Below, one piece after another: positions 26,284 to 36,989 of a DNA stretch of 38,484 nt (position 1 is the first letter of the stretch; each line of letters opens with the position of its first letter). The position numbers and the translations under genes were made by a program. Origin of the DNA: Stenotrophomonas beteli (GTDB lineage: Bacteria; Pseudomonadota; Gammaproteobacteria; Xanthomonadales; Xanthomonadaceae). The notes below the pieces were generated by a model. That model had not been told where the DNA came from. It was given only the letters and a program-made list of their open reading frames with translations, and searched no databases. The DNA lies in NCBI RefSeq assembly GCF_001431665.1, contig NZ_LLXV01000034.1, positions 1 through 38,484 of the forward strand, written 5' to 3'.

Positions 26284-27763
26284 AGAAATCCTGGTCAATG
26301 TGACCCCGCGCGAGACCCGGGTTGCGGTGATCGAAAATGGCATGCTGCAGGAACTGCACATCGAGCGCGGCTGGCGCCGTGGCGTGGTCGGCAACATCTA
26401 CCGGGGCAAGGTGCAGCGGGTCATGCCCGGCATGCAGGCGGCCTTCGTCGAAGTCGGGTTGGAACGCGCGGCGTTCCTGCATGCAAACGATGTGGTGCGT
26501 CCGGCGCCGGTGGCCAGTGCCGATACCGAGAACACCACGCTGCCGCCGCCGGCCAGCGTGCCGATCGTGGAGCTGCTGCGCGACGGCCAGGACATCGTGG
26601 TGCAGGTGGTGAAGGACCCGATCGGCACCAAGGGGGCGCGGCTGACCACGCAGATCAGCATTCCCTCGCGCTACATGGTGCTGCTGCCGCAGTCGAAGGT
26701 GGTGGGCGTGTCGGCGCGCATCGAGGATGAAGCCGAACGCGCGCGGCTGAAGGCACTGGTGACCGAACTGTCGGCCCAGCACGGTGGCTATGGCTACATC
26801 GTGCGCACCAATGCCGAAGGGCAGCCGGCCGAAGCCATCGCCGAGGACATCGCCTACCTGTCACGGGTGTGGAACGTGGTCGAGCGCCGCGGCCGCGAAG
26901 CGCCGCCGTGCAGCATCATCTATGAAGACCTGAGCCTGCCGCTGCGTTCGGTTCGCGACCTGATCCGCAAGGACGTGGACAAGGTGAAGGTGGACTCGAA
27001 GGAGACCTTCGCCCAGCTGCAGGCCTTCGTGGCCAAGTACATGCCGGTGCTGGCCGAGAAGATCGAGCTGTACTCCGGCGACCGCCCGATCTTCGACATG
27101 TTCGGCGTGGAGGACGAGATCGGCCGCGCGCTGGACAAGCAGGTACCGCTGAAGTCCGGCGGCTATCTGGTGATCGACCAGACCGAGGCGATGACCACCA
27201 TCGATGTGAACACCGGTTCGTTCCTCGGCCAGCGCAATCTGGAAGAGACCGTCTTTCGCACCAACCTGGAAGCGGCACAGGCGGTGGCCCGCCAGCTGCG
27301 CCTGCGCAACCTGGGCGGCATCATCATCATCGACTTCATCGACATGGACGATGCCGAGCATCGCCGCCAGGTGCTTCGCACCCTGGAAAAGGCGCTGGCC
27401 CGCGACCATGCCAAGACCACGGTGTACGACTTCTCGCCGCTGGGGCTGGTGGAGATGACGCGCAAGCGCACGGTCGAAAGCCTGGAGCGCCAGCTGTCGG
27501 AAACCTGCCCGCAGTGCAGTGGCCGTGGCAGCATCAAGACCACCGAGACGGTCACCTACGAGATCTTCCGCGAGATCACCCGTGCGGTGCGCCAGTTCGA
27601 TGCGGCGCGCCTGCTGGTGATCGCCTCGACCAAGGTGGTGGCGCGGATCACCGACGAGGAGTCCTCGGCGGTGGCCGAGCTGGAGGAATTCCTCGGCAAG
27701 AGCATCCGCTTCCAGGCGGACGAGCAGTACCTGCAGGAGCAGTTCGATGTCGTTCTGCTCTGA
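26276..27763 (+). CDS. rng: Ribonuclease G
   Basis: The 495-aa RNase E/G-family endoribonuclease matures the 5' end of 16S rRNA and degrades some mRNAs. The start [22 protein letters not shown], the S1-like part ([24 protein letters not shown]), the catalytic region with the two metal-binding Asp residues (Asp310 in [10 protein letters not shown], Asp353 in [10 protein letters not shown]) and the zinc-link CPQCSGRG are all present. There is no RNase E-type C-terminal scaffold, which identifies RNase G. Start at 26276 overlaps maf, with SD GGAGG before it. yhdP follows after 30 nt. Confidence 0.97.
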   Translation: MSEEILVNVTPRETRVAVIENGMLQELHIERGWRRGVVGNIYRGKVQRVMPGMQAAFVEVGLERAAFLHANDVVRPAPVASADTENTTLPPPASVPIVELLRDGQDIVVQVVKDPIGTKGARLTTQISIPSRYMVLLPQSKVVGVSARIEDEAERARLKALVTELSAQHGGYGYIVRTNAEGQPAEAIAEDIAYLSRVWNVVERRGREAPPCSIIYEDLSLPLRSVRDLIRKDVDKVKVDSKETFAQLQAFVAKYMPVLAEKIELYSGDRPIFDMFGVEDEIGRALDKQVPLKSGGYLVIDQTEAMTTIDVNTGSFLGQRNLEETVFRTNLEAAQAVARQLRLRNLGGIIIIDFIDMDDAEHRRQVLRTLEKALARDHAKTTVYDFSPLGLVEMTRKRTVESLERQLSETCPQCSGRGSIKTTETVTYEIFREITRAVRQFDAARLLVIASTKVVARITDEESSAVAELEEFLGKSIRFQADEQYLQEQFDVVLL

Positions 27764-27793
27764 TCCTCGCCGGCTGCAGGCCGGCGGTGGCCG

Positions 27794-30700
27794 ATGAGCG
27801 CGCCACCGCGCCTGCGACTGCGAAGGATCCGCCGTCATTTCATTGCCGCCTGTGCGGTGGGCCTGGTCGGGCTTGCACTGCTGGTGGGCACGCTCAGCCA
27901 GCTGTTGCCGCTGGCCGAGCGTCATCCCGACAGGATTGCCGCCTGGCTGAGTGAACGCGCTGGCCAGCCGGTGCGTTTCGACCAGCTGCAGACCGCCTGG
28001 ACCCGGCGCGGCCCGCTGCTGCAGCTGAAGGGCCTGCGGATCGGCGCCGGCCAGGGCCTGGCCATCGGCGAGGCCGAGGTGCTGGTGTCGATGTACAGCG
28101 GCCTGCTGCCCGGGCGCTCGCTGACCGAGCTGCGCCTGCGCGGCCTGGCATTGGACCTGCAACAGGGCGAGGACGGCCGCTGGTCGGTGCGTGGGCTGCC
28201 GCAGTCCAGCAGCGGGGGGGACCCGCTGGACGCGCTGCGACGGCTCGGCGAGCTGCAGGTGATCGAGGGCCGCCTGGGCGTGCACGCGGCGCAGCTGGGC
28301 ATCGATGCCACGTTGCCGCGCATCGACCTGCGCCTGCGGGTCAACGGTGACCGCCTGCGGGTGGGCGTGCGCGCGTGGGCGCAGGCGGACGCCCTGCCGC
28401 TGACCGCGGTGCTGGACGTGGACCGCAGCCATGGCAACGGCCAGGCCTGGCTGGGTGCCGATCCCGTTGATTTCCATGCCTGGTCGCCACTGCTGGCGGC
28501 CGCCGGCGTGCGCCTGCGCGAAGGCAAGGGCGAATTGAACCTGTGGCTGACCCTGCGTGATTTCGTGCCGGTGGCGGTGACCACGGATTCGGACCTGCGC
28601 GACGTACGCATCGATGGCGCACCGATACCCGGCATGGCGGCGCCGCAGCTGCAGCTGCAGCGATTGCAGGCCCGCCTGCGCTGGCAGCGCCAGGCCGAGG
28701 GCTGGGCGCTGCAGGTACCGCGGCTGCGGCTGAAGAATGAAGACGGCGAGCAGCGCCTCGATGGCCTGCAACTGCAGATCGGCAAACAGCTGCAGGTCCG
28801 CTCCGGTGAAGTGCAGGCCGGCATCGCGCTGCGTGCGCTGGCCCTGAGCGACCGCCTTGAGCCGGGCCTGCGTCGCTGGCTGTTCCTGTCCAGGCCGCAG
28901 CTGGACGTGCGCGCGTTGCAGCTGTCGGGCGAACGCGATGGCCCGTTGTGGGCGCAGGGGGAACTGCAGTCGCTGGGCTTTGCCAGCGTCGGCAATTCAC
29001 CGGGCCTGCGCGGCCTTGGCGGGCGTTTCGAAGGCGATGCCGAGGGTTTCAGCCTGCAGCTTCAGCCGCAACGGCAGCTGCAGTTCGATTGGCCGACCGG
29101 CTTCGGCGTGCGCCATGACCTGCACCTGGCCGGGCAGATCGTGGGCTGGCGCGACGAAGGCGGTGGCTGGCGCATCGGCACTGCCGCGATGCGCGTGGAA
29201 GGTACCGACTATGCGGCCGACGTGCGCGGTGGTGTGTGGTTCCAGGGTGACGGTACGCGGCCGTGGCTGCAGCTGGCGGCCAAGCTGGACGACGTGCCGA
29301 TGACCGCGGCCAAGCGCTTCTGGATCCACTCCAGGATGAGCAAGGGTGCCACCGACTGGCTGGACATGGCGCTGGCCGGCGGCGAGGTTCGCAATGGTAT
29401 CGGCCTGGTCAGTGGCGATCTGGACGACTGGCCGTTCGACAACCACGATGGCCGCTTCGAGGCCACCGGCCACATCACCCAGGGTGAGATCCGCTTCCAG
29501 CACGACTGGCCGTTGATGAGCCAGGTCGATGCCGACATCGCCTTCATCGGCCCCGGCTTCGACATGCGCGGACGCGGTGATCTGGCCGGGGTGGCGGTGC
29601 AGACCTTCGAAGCGGGCATTGCCGACTTCGGCCAGCAGCCCCTGTATGTGCGCGCCGATGCGCAGAGCGAGGCCGGCAAGCTGCTGGCGATGCTGCGGCA
29701 AAGCCCGCTGCACAAGGACTACGGCGACACCCTGGACAATCTCACCGCTGCCGGCCCTGCGCACGTGACCTTCGATCTGCTGCAGCCGCTGCACCACGAT
29801 GAAGGGGGCGGCCACCTGCAGGGCACGGTCGATCTGGCCGGCGTGAAGCTGGTCGACAAGCGCTTCCAGCTGGCGTTCGACAACGTGCACGGGCAGGCGC
29901 GCTACAGCAATGGCGGCTTCGATGCCGAGGAACTGTCGGTGCGGCATCTCGGCCAGGACGGCCGCCTGACCCTGCGTGCCGGTGGCTACGTGCGGGACAG
30001 CAGGCTGGCCTTCGAATCGCAACTGTCGGCCCACCTTGACGCCGGGGTGCTGTTCGACCGTGCGCCGGAAATGGCCTGGCTCAAGCCCTATATCAACGGC
30101 ACCTCGCCGTGGACCATCGCGGTGAACCTGCCCAAGGTGGCACCAGGGGCGCCTGCGCCCGCCAGCGAACTGCGGTTGAGTTCGGATCTGGTCGGGACCC
30201 GCCTGGACCTGCCGGCGCCGCTGGACAAGCCGGCCACCGAGCCGCTGGCGACCACGGTGGCCGCGCAGCTGCCGATGGGCGCCGGCCGCATCGACGTGGC
30301 GTTCGGCCAGCGCCTGGCCCTGGCCGCGCGCAGCCACAACAACCAGACCGGCGTCCAGGTCACGCTCGGCAGCGACCGTGTCGACCGCGAGCCGCCGCCG
30401 AGCGGCCTGACGGTCAATGGCCGCAGCCCGACCCTGGACGCACTGGAGTGGATCAGCCTGGCCCGCGGAGGCAGCGACGATGAAGCCATGCCCCTGCGCG
30501 CAGTGGACGTGCAGGTCGGCCAGCTGAAGCTGATCGGCGGCGTGTTCGAGCAGACCCGGTTGCAGCTGCGCCCGGGCGCGCAGGCGCTGGACGTGCGCCT
30601 GGATGGCCCCTCGCTGGCCGGCCGCCTGACCGTGCCCAACGCCGAAGGCGGCACCATCAGTGGCCAGCTCGACCGCGTGCACTGGCAGTCGCTGCCGGCG

Positions 30701-31669
30701 GCACCGGGGGCGACGGCGGCACCGGCACGGGTGCAGGCCGGTGCCAATGACATGGACCCGGCAAAGTTGCCACCGTTCGCGCTGGACATTGCCGACCTGA
30801 AGTTCGGCAAGGTGGTGCTGGGCCAGGCGGTGCTGCGCACGCGTCCGCTGGCCAACGGCCTGAACGTGGACGAACTGCGCTTCCGCGCGCCGGACCAGGA
30901 AATCGACATCAGTGGCCGCTGGCTGGGCCGCAGCGGCGGCGCCCGCACCGAACTGACCGCACAGGTGCGCAGTGAGGACCTGGGCGGGCTGATGCAGAAC
31001 CTCGACTATGGTGGCCAGTTGCGCGGTGGTTCCGGCCAGGCGCAGCTGCAGGCCTCCTGGAGTGGCGGCCCGTCGGACTTCCAGCTGGCCAATCTGCAGG
31101 GCAGCCTGGACCTGCATGCACGCAATGGCCAGCTGCTGGAGCTGGAGCCGGGGGCCGGCCGCGTGCTGGGCCTGCTGAGCATCACCCAGCTGCCCCGCCG
31201 CCTGATGTTCGACTTCCGTGACTTCTTCTCGAAGGGCTTTGCGTTCAACCAGATCGACGGCCGCATGCAGTTCGGCCAGGGTATGGCGCGCACCGACAAG
31301 GTGCTGATCGAGGGCCCGGCGGCGAACATCACCATCCGCGGCCAGGCCGACCTGCGCAACCAGCAGTTCGACCAGACCATCGACGTCAACCCGCGCGCCG
31401 GCAACCTGCTGACCGTGGTCGGCGCGGTGGCCGGTGGCCCGGTGGGGGCGGCGCTCGGCGCGGCCACCAATGCGGTATTGTCCAAACCGCTGGGCGAGAT
31501 TGGCGCCCGTACCTACAAGGTGACCGGTCCATGGAAGGAACCGAAGGTGGAAGTGATCGAACGCAGCCGCGACAAGACCCCGCCAGCGCCAGCGCCAGCG
31601 CCAGCGCCAGCGCCAGGACCGGCGCCGGCCATCCCGCCCACCGTCACCGACCTGCCGCGCTCGCGCTGA
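27794..31669 (+). CDS. yhdP: YhdP family AsmA-like envelope protein
   Basis: The 1291-aa protein is anchored by one N-terminal transmembrane helix (about 17-37) and otherwise extends into the periplasm, with DUF3971 in the middle and an AsmA-like C-terminal domain (block RRLMFDFRDFFSKGFAFNQIDG). In E. coli YhdP works with TamB and YdbH in moving phospholipids to the outer membrane; that role is inferred here. Size is close to the E. coli protein. It ends with a Pro/Ala-rich tail (PPAPAPAPAPAPGPAP) coded by a hexanucleotide repeat at 31583-31612. The ATG at 27794 follows GGTGG. It is in the same run as maf, rng and tldD. Confidence 0.92.
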   Translation: MSAPPRLRLRRIRRHFIAACAVGLVGLALLVGTLSQLLPLAERHPDRIAAWLSERAGQPVRFDQLQTAWTRRGPLLQLKGLRIGAGQGLAIGEAEVLVSMYSGLLPGRSLTELRLRGLALDLQQGEDGRWSVRGLPQSSSGGDPLDALRRLGELQVIEGRLGVHAAQLGIDATLPRIDLRLRVNGDRLRVGVRAWAQADALPLTAVLDVDRSHGNGQAWLGADPVDFHAWSPLLAAAGVRLREGKGELNLWLTLRDFVPVAVTTDSDLRDVRIDGAPIPGMAAPQLQLQRLQARLRWQRQAEGWALQVPRLRLKNEDGEQRLDGLQLQIGKQLQVRSGEVQAGIALRALALSDRLEPGLRRWLFLSRPQLDVRALQLSGERDGPLWAQGELQSLGFASVGNSPGLRGLGGRFEGDAEGFSLQLQPQRQLQFDWPTGFGVRHDLHLAGQIVGWRDEGGGWRIGTAAMRVEGTDYAADVRGGVWFQGDGTRPWLQLAAKLDDVPMTAAKRFWIHSRMSKGATDWLDMALAGGEVRNGIGLVSGDLDDWPFDNHDGRFEATGHITQGEIRFQHDWPLMSQVDADIAFIGPGFDMRGRGDLAGVAVQTFEAGIADFGQQPLYVRADAQSEAGKLLAMLRQSPLHKDYGDTLDNLTAAGPAHVTFDLLQPLHHDEGGGHLQGTVDLAGVKLVDKRFQLAFDNVHGQARYSNGGFDAEELSVRHLGQDGRLTLRAGGYVRDSRLAFESQLSAHLDAGVLFDRAPEMAWLKPYINGTSPWTIAVNLPKVAPGAPAPASELRLSSDLVGTRLDLPAPLDKPATEPLATTVAAQLPMGAGRIDVAFGQRLALAARSHNNQTGVQVTLGSDRVDREPPPSGLTVNGRSPTLDALEWISLARGGSDDEAMPLRAVDVQVGQLKLIGGVFEQTRLQLRPGAQALDVRLDGPSLAGRLTVPNAEGGTISGQLDRVHWQSLPAAPGATAAPARVQAGANDMDPAKLPPFALDIADLKFGKVVLGQAVLRTRPLANGLNVDELRFRAPDQEIDISGRWLGRSGGARTELTAQVRSEDLGGLMQNLDYGGQLRGGSGQAQLQASWSGGPSDFQLANLQGSLDLHARNGQLLELEPGAGRVLGLLSITQLPRRLMFDFRDFFSKGFAFNQIDGRMQFGQGMARTDKVLIEGPAANITIRGQADLRNQQFDQTIDVNPRAGNLLTVVGAVAGGPVGAALGAATNAVLSKPLGEIGARTYKVTGPWKEPKVEVIERSRDKTPPAPAPAPAPAPGPAPAIPPTVTDLPRSR
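31583..31612 (+). repeat. Hexanucleotide repeat in the yhdP tail
   Basis: Five perfect copies of CCAGCG at 31583-31612, plus a partial copy, encode the Ala-Pro repeats of the YhdP C-terminus. The 6-nt unit keeps the frame when the number of copies changes, so it can alter tail length but not switch the gene off. Confidence 0.85.
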
Positions 31670-31726
31670 GCCCGGCCTCCCGCCCACGGGGTTGCCTGAG
31701 CGCCCCCGCATCCCCAGATCGAGACC

Positions 31727-33172
31727 ATGACTGATATCGCCCTGACGCTTGCCCAAGACCGCCTGCTGCGCCCCGGTGGCCTGGATACCGCCGGCCTGGA
31801 GCGCGCCTTCGGCCAGTTGCTCGGCCCCGGTGTCGATTTCGGCGACCTCTATTTCCAGCATGCCCGGCGCGAAAGCTGGAGCGTGGAAGACGGCATCGTC
31901 AAGGACGGCGCCCATTCCATCGAACAGGGCGTGGGCGTACGCGCCATCGCCGGTGAGAAGACCGGTTTCGCCTATTCCGATGACATCCACGCCGACGCGC
32001 TGCTGACGGCGGCGCAGTCGGCACGTGCGATCTCGCGCGAAGGAGGGGCCCAGTCGGGTCGTTCGCTGCTGCGCGGCACGGCACGCGCGCTGTACCCGGC
32101 GCTGGACCCGATCGACGGCATCGGCAACGAGGCCAAGGTCGAGGTGCTCAAGCGCCTGGACGGTTACCTGCGTGCGGCCGATCCGCGGGTGAAGCAGGTG
32201 ATGGTCAGCCTGTCCGGCGGCGTCGACACCGTGCTGATCGCCCGCAGCGATGGCGTGCTGGGCGCCGACGTGCGCCCGCTGGTGCGCCTGAACGTGCAGG
32301 TGATCGTCGAACACAACGGGCGCCGCGAATCCGGCTACTCCGGTGGCGGTGGCCGCTTCGGCTACGACGAGCTGTTCGCCGGCGGCCGCCCGGAAGCGCT
32401 GGCCCGCGAGGCGTTGCGCCAGGCACTGGTGAATCTGGAAGCCGTGCCGGCCCCGGCCGGGGTGATGCCGGTGGTGCTGGGCCCGGGCTGGCCCGGCGTG
32501 CTGCTGCATGAAGCGGTCGGCCATGGCCTGGAAGGCGACTTCAACCGCAAGGGCACCAGCGTCTATGCCGGGCGCATCGGCGAACGCGTGGCGGCGCCGG
32601 GGGTGACGATCGTCGATGACGGCACGCTGGATGGACGCCGTGGTTCGTTGAACATCGACGACGAGGGCCATCCGACCCAGTGCACCCCGTTGATCGAGGA
32701 CGGCATCCTGGTCGGCTACATGCAGGACAGCCTCAATGCGCGGTTGATGGGCATGGCGCCCACCGGCAACGCACGCCGTGAATCCTTCGCGCACCTGACC
32801 ATGCCGCGCATGACCAACACCTACATGCGCGCCGGCCAGCACGATCCGCAGGAGATGATCCGTTCGGTGAAGAAGGGCCTGTACGCGGTGAACTTCGGCG
32901 GCGGCCAGGTCGACATCACCAGCGGCAAATACGTGTTCTCGGCCACCGAGGCCTACCTGATCGAGGATGGCCGCATCACCGCGCCGGTGAAGGGCGCGAC
33001 GCTGATCGGCAACGGCCCGGAAACCATGCAGAAGGTGCGCATGATCGGCAACGACCTCGCCCTCGATGAGGGCGTGGGCGTCTGTGGCAAGGACGGGCAG
33101 AGCGTGCCCGTGGGTGTCGGCCAACCCTCGCTGTTGATCGAGGGCATCACGGTCGGCGGTACCCAGGCCTGA
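31727..33172 (+). CDS. tldD: Metalloprotease TldD
   Basis: The 481-aa catalytic subunit of the TldD/TldE (PmbA) protease is known from E. coli for maturing peptides such as microcin B17 and degrading CcdA. It has the zinc motif HEAVGH at 261-266 in [14 protein letters not shown], followed by [16 protein letters not shown], the DSLNARLMG block and the late [19 protein letters not shown]. Length is typical. The partner pmbA is 0.7 kb away on the same strand, with darP in between. It starts 57 nt after yhdP and ends 41 nt from convergent darP. Confidence 0.97.
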   Translation: MTDIALTLAQDRLLRPGGLDTAGLERAFGQLLGPGVDFGDLYFQHARRESWSVEDGIVKDGAHSIEQGVGVRAIAGEKTGFAYSDDIHADALLTAAQSARAISREGGAQSGRSLLRGTARALYPALDPIDGIGNEAKVEVLKRLDGYLRAADPRVKQVMVSLSGGVDTVLIARSDGVLGADVRPLVRLNVQVIVEHNGRRESGYSGGGGRFGYDELFAGGRPEALAREALRQALVNLEAVPAPAGVMPVVLGPGWPGVLLHEAVGHGLEGDFNRKGTSVYAGRIGERVAAPGVTIVDDGTLDGRRGSLNIDDEGHPTQCTPLIEDGILVGYMQDSLNARLMGMAPTGNARRESFAHLTMPRMTNTYMRAGQHDPQEMIRSVKKGLYAVNFGGGQVDITSGKYVFSATEAYLIEDGRITAPVKGATLIGNGPETMQKVRMIGNDLALDEGVGVCGKDGQSVPVGVGQPSLLIEGITVGGTQA

Positions 33173-33213
33173 GCCGGGCCATGGCCGCGGCCAGCGCCCT
33201 GGCCGGCGCGGAC

Positions 33214-33819
<606 letters not shown>

Positions 33820-33836
33820 CGTCCACACCTGCTTTC

Positions 33837-33865
33837 AAAAAAAGTCGCCCGGCGTGATGCCGGGC
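33837..33865 (-). terminator. Terminator-like hairpin in the darP leader
   Basis: On the minus strand, GCCCGGC, ATCAC, GCCGGGC is followed by GAC and seven Ts, then the SD and the darP ATG 17 nt further. The stem is 7 bp. It points towards darP, and no complete gene lies upstream on that strand, so it could attenuate darP or stop antisense transcription from pmbA. On the plus strand it has no T-run. Confidence 0.55.
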
Positions 33866-33887
33866 CCAACCTGCACAGGATAAAGCA

Positions 33888-35255
33888 TTGAACGTGATCG
33901 CCCCTGAAGTCGCCGTCGGTGACGACAGCCCGGCCCGCCTGGAACGGCTGGCCGATCTTTCCCAGCAGCTGCTCGACCGCGCCCGCGCGCTGGGCGCCAG
34001 CCAGGCCGAAGTCAGCTGCAGCGAGGACCGTGGCCTGGATGTCAACGTCCGCCTGGGTGAGGTGGAGACCGTGCAGTCCACCCGTGACCGCGGCATCGCC
34101 GTTACCGTCTATTTCGGCCAGCGCAAGGGCAGTGCCAGCACCGGTGACCTGAACGAGAGCAGCCTGGCGGCCACCGTCGAGCAGGCCTGCGCGATCGCCC
34201 GGCATACCGAGCACGACTCCGCCGCCGGCCTGGCCGAGGCCGCATTGATGGCCACCCACTTTCCGGAACTGGACAGTTGGCACCCGTGGGCGCTGCAGGC
34301 CGATGAGGCGGTGGACCTGGCACTGGCGTGCGAGAACGCCGGGCGCGAGGCCGACGCACAGATCCGCAACTCCGATGGCGCCTCGGTGTCGAGCATGCAG
34401 AGCCTGTCGGTATACGCCAATTCGCATGGGTTCATCGGCCGGGAGCGCGGCACCCATCATTCGATCGGCTGTGCGCTGATCGCCGGCCAGGGCGATGGCA
34501 TGCAGCGTGACGGCTGGTACACCAGCGCGCTGGCGCGCGAGGACCTGGAGGATGTGGGCCGGGTCGGGCGCCAGGCCGCCGAGCGCACCGTGGCCCGCCT
34601 GCAGCCGCGGTCGCTGGCGACCGGCAGCATGCCGGTGCTGTTTGCCCCGGAAGTGGCGCGCAGCCTGGTGGGACACCTGCTGACGGCGGTTTCCGGCGGC
34701 GCGCTGTACCGCCAGGCCAGCTTCCTGCTGGACAGCGTCGGCCAGCGCCTGTTCCCCGAGTGGATGCAGATCGACGAACTGCCGCACCTGCGCCGTGGCC
34801 TGCGTTCGGCGGCCTTCGACGGTGATGGCGTGGCCACCCGCGCCTCGGCGCTGGTCCGCGACGGCGTGCTGCAGCGCTACGTGCTGGGCAGCTATTCGGC
34901 GCGCAAGCTGGGCCTGCAGACCACCGCCAATGCCGGCGGCGTGCACAACCTGCAGCTGGCTGCCAATGCGGGCTCGCTGCACGAGATTGCCGCCCGGATG
35001 GGCAGTGGCCTGCTGGTGACCGAGCTGATGGGGCAGGGCGTGAACGGGGTGACGGGTGACTATTCGCGCGGTGCTGGCGGCTTCCGTGTCGAGAACGGCG
35101 AGATCCAGTACCCGGTGGACGGCATCACCATCGCCGGCAATCTGCGCGAGATGTTCAGCAGCATCGAGGCCGTTGGCAGCGACGTCGACCTCCGCTCGCA
35201 CATCCGGACCGGCTCGATCCTGCTCGGACGAATGACGATCGCCGGTAATGATTGA
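33888..35255 (+). CDS. pmbA: TldE/PmbA protease partner subunit
   Basis: The 455-aa non-catalytic partner of TldD forms the heteromeric TldD/TldE protease and, as expected, has no HExxH motif. Recognised are VNVRLGEVETVQSTRDRGIAVTVYFGQRKGSAST, the TTANAGGVHNL block and the ending IAGNLREMFSSIEAVG..DL......GSILLGRMTIAG. The start is taken as TTG at 33888, with AGGA eight nt upstream; the GTG at 33894 is the alternative. It is divergent from darP, with 68 bp between, so the promoters of both lie there. Confidence 0.95.
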   Translation: MNVIAPEVAVGDDSPARLERLADLSQQLLDRARALGASQAEVSCSEDRGLDVNVRLGEVETVQSTRDRGIAVTVYFGQRKGSASTGDLNESSLAATVEQACAIARHTEHDSAAGLAEAALMATHFPELDSWHPWALQADEAVDLALACENAGREADAQIRNSDGASVSSMQSLSVYANSHGFIGRERGTHHSIGCALIAGQGDGMQRDGWYTSALAREDLEDVGRVGRQAAERTVARLQPRSLATGSMPVLFAPEVARSLVGHLLTAVSGGALYRQASFLLDSVGQRLFPEWMQIDELPHLRRGLRSAAFDGDGVATRASALVRDGVLQRYVLGSYSARKLGLQTTANAGGVHNLQLAANAGSLHEIAARMGSGLLVTELMGQGVNGVTGDYSRGAGGFRVENGEIQYPVDGITIAGNLREMFSSIEAVGSDVDLRSHIRTGSILLGRMTIAGND

Positions 35256-35280
35256 TGGCGTTGATGGCGTAAGCTATGCC
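35252..35280 (+). promoter_or_regulatory. Candidate promoter for the DUF4870 gene
   Basis: TTGATG at 35252-35257 and TATGCC at 35275-35280 are 17 bp apart, a weak sigma-70-type match; the -35 box overlaps the pmbA stop. The first box is part of a 9-bp direct repeat (TTGATGGCG twice, 35252-35269). Confidence 0.35.
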
Positions 35281-35342
35281 CGCCTGACGCGATCAGCCTG
35301 GTGCTGATAGGTCAAGACCACCCAATGAAAAGGAGTTTTGTC

Positions 35343-35714
35343 GTGAGTGAATTCGATAACGTCCCGCCGCCGCCGGCCACCACTACTGCGCCGGCCGACC
35401 AGCGCACGATGGCCCTGGCCGCCCACCTGCTGGGCATCTTCACCTGGTTCATCGGCCCGCTGATCATCTGGCTGATCAACAAGGATGATGCCAGCAAGGC
35501 CTTCGTCACCGACCAGGCCAAGGAAGCGCTGAACTTCCAGATCACCATCACCATCGCGATGCTGATCTGCATCGTGCTGACCATCGTGATCATCGGCGGC
35601 ATCCTGGCGCCGATCGTCGGCATCCTGAACCTGGTGTTCTGCATCATTGCGGCGGTGAAGGCCAACAACGGCGAAGCCTATCGCTACCCGTTCGCGCTGC
35701 GCCTGGTCAAGTAA
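35343..35714 (+). CDS. DUF4870 (TIC20-like) membrane protein
   Basis: The 123-aa protein has a Pro-rich soluble N-terminus (MSEFDNVPPPPATT) and three hydrophobic helices (GIFTWFIGPLIIWLI, ITITIAMLICIVLTIVIIGG, PIVGILNLVFCIIAAV). The DUF4870 signature is clear: LGIFTWFIGPLIIWL followed by F.TDQAKEALNFQIT. Function is unknown. The GTG at 35343 is preceded by AGGAG with 7-nt spacing, which decides against the earlier frame opening at 35301. It is closed by a strong terminator. Confidence 0.93.
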   Translation: MSEFDNVPPPPATTTAPADQRTMALAAHLLGIFTWFIGPLIIWLINKDDASKAFVTDQAKEALNFQITITIAMLICIVLTIVIIGGILAPIVGILNLVFCIIAAVKANNGEAYRYPFALRLVK

Positions 35715-35734
35715 GACCGTCCGCATGTGAACTG

Positions 35735-35764
35735 AAAACGCCCGGCACTGCCGGGCGTTTTTTT
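35735..35764. terminator. Bidirectional terminator between DUF4870 gene and ispA
   Basis: Twelve-bp perfect arms (AAAACGCCCGGC at 35735-35746, GCCGGGCGTTTT at 35750-35761, loop ACT) extend into a run of seven Ts at 35758-35764. The A-rich opposite end gives a T-run on the other strand, so it can serve both convergent genes. Confidence 0.9.
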
Positions 35765-35824
35765 GTTGGCGCTCGCACCCGGCCATGCCCGGCGCGCGCA
35801 GCGTGACTGCATCAGCGCCTGCGG

Positions 35825-36703
35825 TCAGTGATCGCGTTCCACCGCCAGTGTCGCCAGCGCGCGCAGCGCATCGGCCTCTTCGCCGTAGCCGGCCAGGCTG
35901 GACTGCATGCGCGCGGCCAGTTCGCGCAGCTGTGCCTTGGCGCCGTCCATGCCGAGCAGTGCGGGGAAGGTGCTCTTGTCCTGCGCCTGGTCCTTGCCGG
36001 CGGTCTTGCCCAGCTGTTCGGAACTGGCTTCGACATCGAGGATGTCGTCGCGCACCTGGAACGCCAGGCCGAGTGCGTCGGCGAAATGATCCAGCTGGGC
36101 CAGCTGCGGCTCGTGGGCCTGGCCGCACAGCGCACCCATGCGCACTGCCGCACGGATCAGCGCGCCGGTCTTCAGCGCGTGCATGCGGGTCAATGCCGCC
36201 AGCGTCTGCTGCTGGCCGGTGGCATCGATATCCAGGGCCTGCCCGCCGCACATGCCGGACGCACCGGACGCGTGGGCCAGGGTCTGCAGGCAGGCCACGC
36301 GCAGGGTGGCCGGCAGCGGCGCATCGGCCAGCAGGCCGAAGGCCCGGGTCTGCAGCGCGTCGCCGGCGAGGATCGCCGTGGCTTCGTCAAAGGCGATGTG
36401 CGTGGTCGGCTTGCCACGGCGCAGTGCGTCGTCGTCCATCGCCGGCAGATCGTCATGTACCAGTGAATAGGCGTGGATGAGCTCGACGGACATGGCCGCC
36501 GCATCCAGGCTTTCCGGCTGCGCACCGAACAGGTGGCCACTGGCGTAGACCAGCAGCGGGCGCATGCGCTTGCCACCGCCCAGCACCGAATGGCGCATGG
36601 CCTGGTGAAGGCGCTGCGGTGCTTCGGCAGGCGAGGGCAGGGCGGCGTCGAGCTGGCTTTCGATACGGTCGCGCCAGCGCGCGAACAGAACCTCAGCCGT
36701 CAT
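35825..36703 (-). CDS. ispA: Farnesyl diphosphate synthase
   Basis: The 292-aa prenyltransferase condenses dimethylallyl and isopentenyl diphosphate to geranyl and then farnesyl diphosphate, the precursor of quinones and undecaprenyl phosphate. The first Asp-rich motif is DDLPAMD at 84-90 and the second is DDILD in [12 protein letters not shown]; the GGGKRMRP substrate block is at 42-49. Length is typical of the bacterial short-chain type. The ATG at 36703 overlaps xseB by 11 nt. Longer upstream starts would run through xseB. ispA with xseB is a widely conserved pair. Confidence 0.96.
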   Translation of the reverse strand: MTAEVLFARWRDRIESQLDAALPSPAEAPQRLHQAMRHSVLGGGKRMRPLLVYASGHLFGAQPESLDAAAMSVELIHAYSLVHDDLPAMDDDALRRGKPTTHIAFDEATAILAGDALQTRAFGLLADAPLPATLRVACLQTLAHASGASGMCGGQALDIDATGQQQTLAALTRMHALKTGALIRAAVRMGALCGQAHEPQLAQLDHFADALGLAFQVRDDILDVEASSEQLGKTAGKDQAQDKSTFPALLGMDGAKAQLRELAARMQSSLAGYGEEADALRALATLAVERDH

Positions 36704-36953
36704 GGCTGGGCGGATCGAAGGGCTCGGATGCTTCCGGCTGGGCCGGATCGCTGAGCAGGCGCACGCGCAGTTCGGCCTGCTCCAGCGCCTGCTGGCACTG
36801 GCGATACAGACCGACGCCACGTTCGTAAGCGCTGAGCGAGGCTTCCAGGCTCAGCTCGCCGGTTTCCATCTGCTCCACCAGCTGCTCCAGCGACTCGAGC
36901 GACTGCTCGAACTGGGCGACCGGGGAGGCGTTTTCGGGGGACTTCTTGGCCAT
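36693..36953 (-). CDS. xseB: Exodeoxyribonuclease VII small subunit
   Basis: The 86-aa helical subunit of Exo VII, with XseA (not in this window), degrades single-stranded DNA. The block [33 protein letters not shown] is the family signature, with [13 protein letters not shown] after it. The ATG at 36953 opens the conserved N-terminus. Its 3' end overlaps ispA by 11 nt; tilS ends 36 nt upstream on the same strand. Confidence 0.96.
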   Translation of the reverse strand: MAKKSPENASPVAQFEQSLESLEQLVEQMETGELSLEASLSAYERGVGLYRQCQQALEQAELRVRLLSDPAQPEASEPFDPPSHDG

Positions 36954-36989
36954 GCGGCAAGTGTGGACGGGCTGCGCGCGGGGGTCAAT

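Noticed and set aside
33173..33213. Possible terminator between convergent tldD and darP
   Set aside because: GC-rich partial palindromes are present, but there is no clear stem-plus-T-run in either direction.
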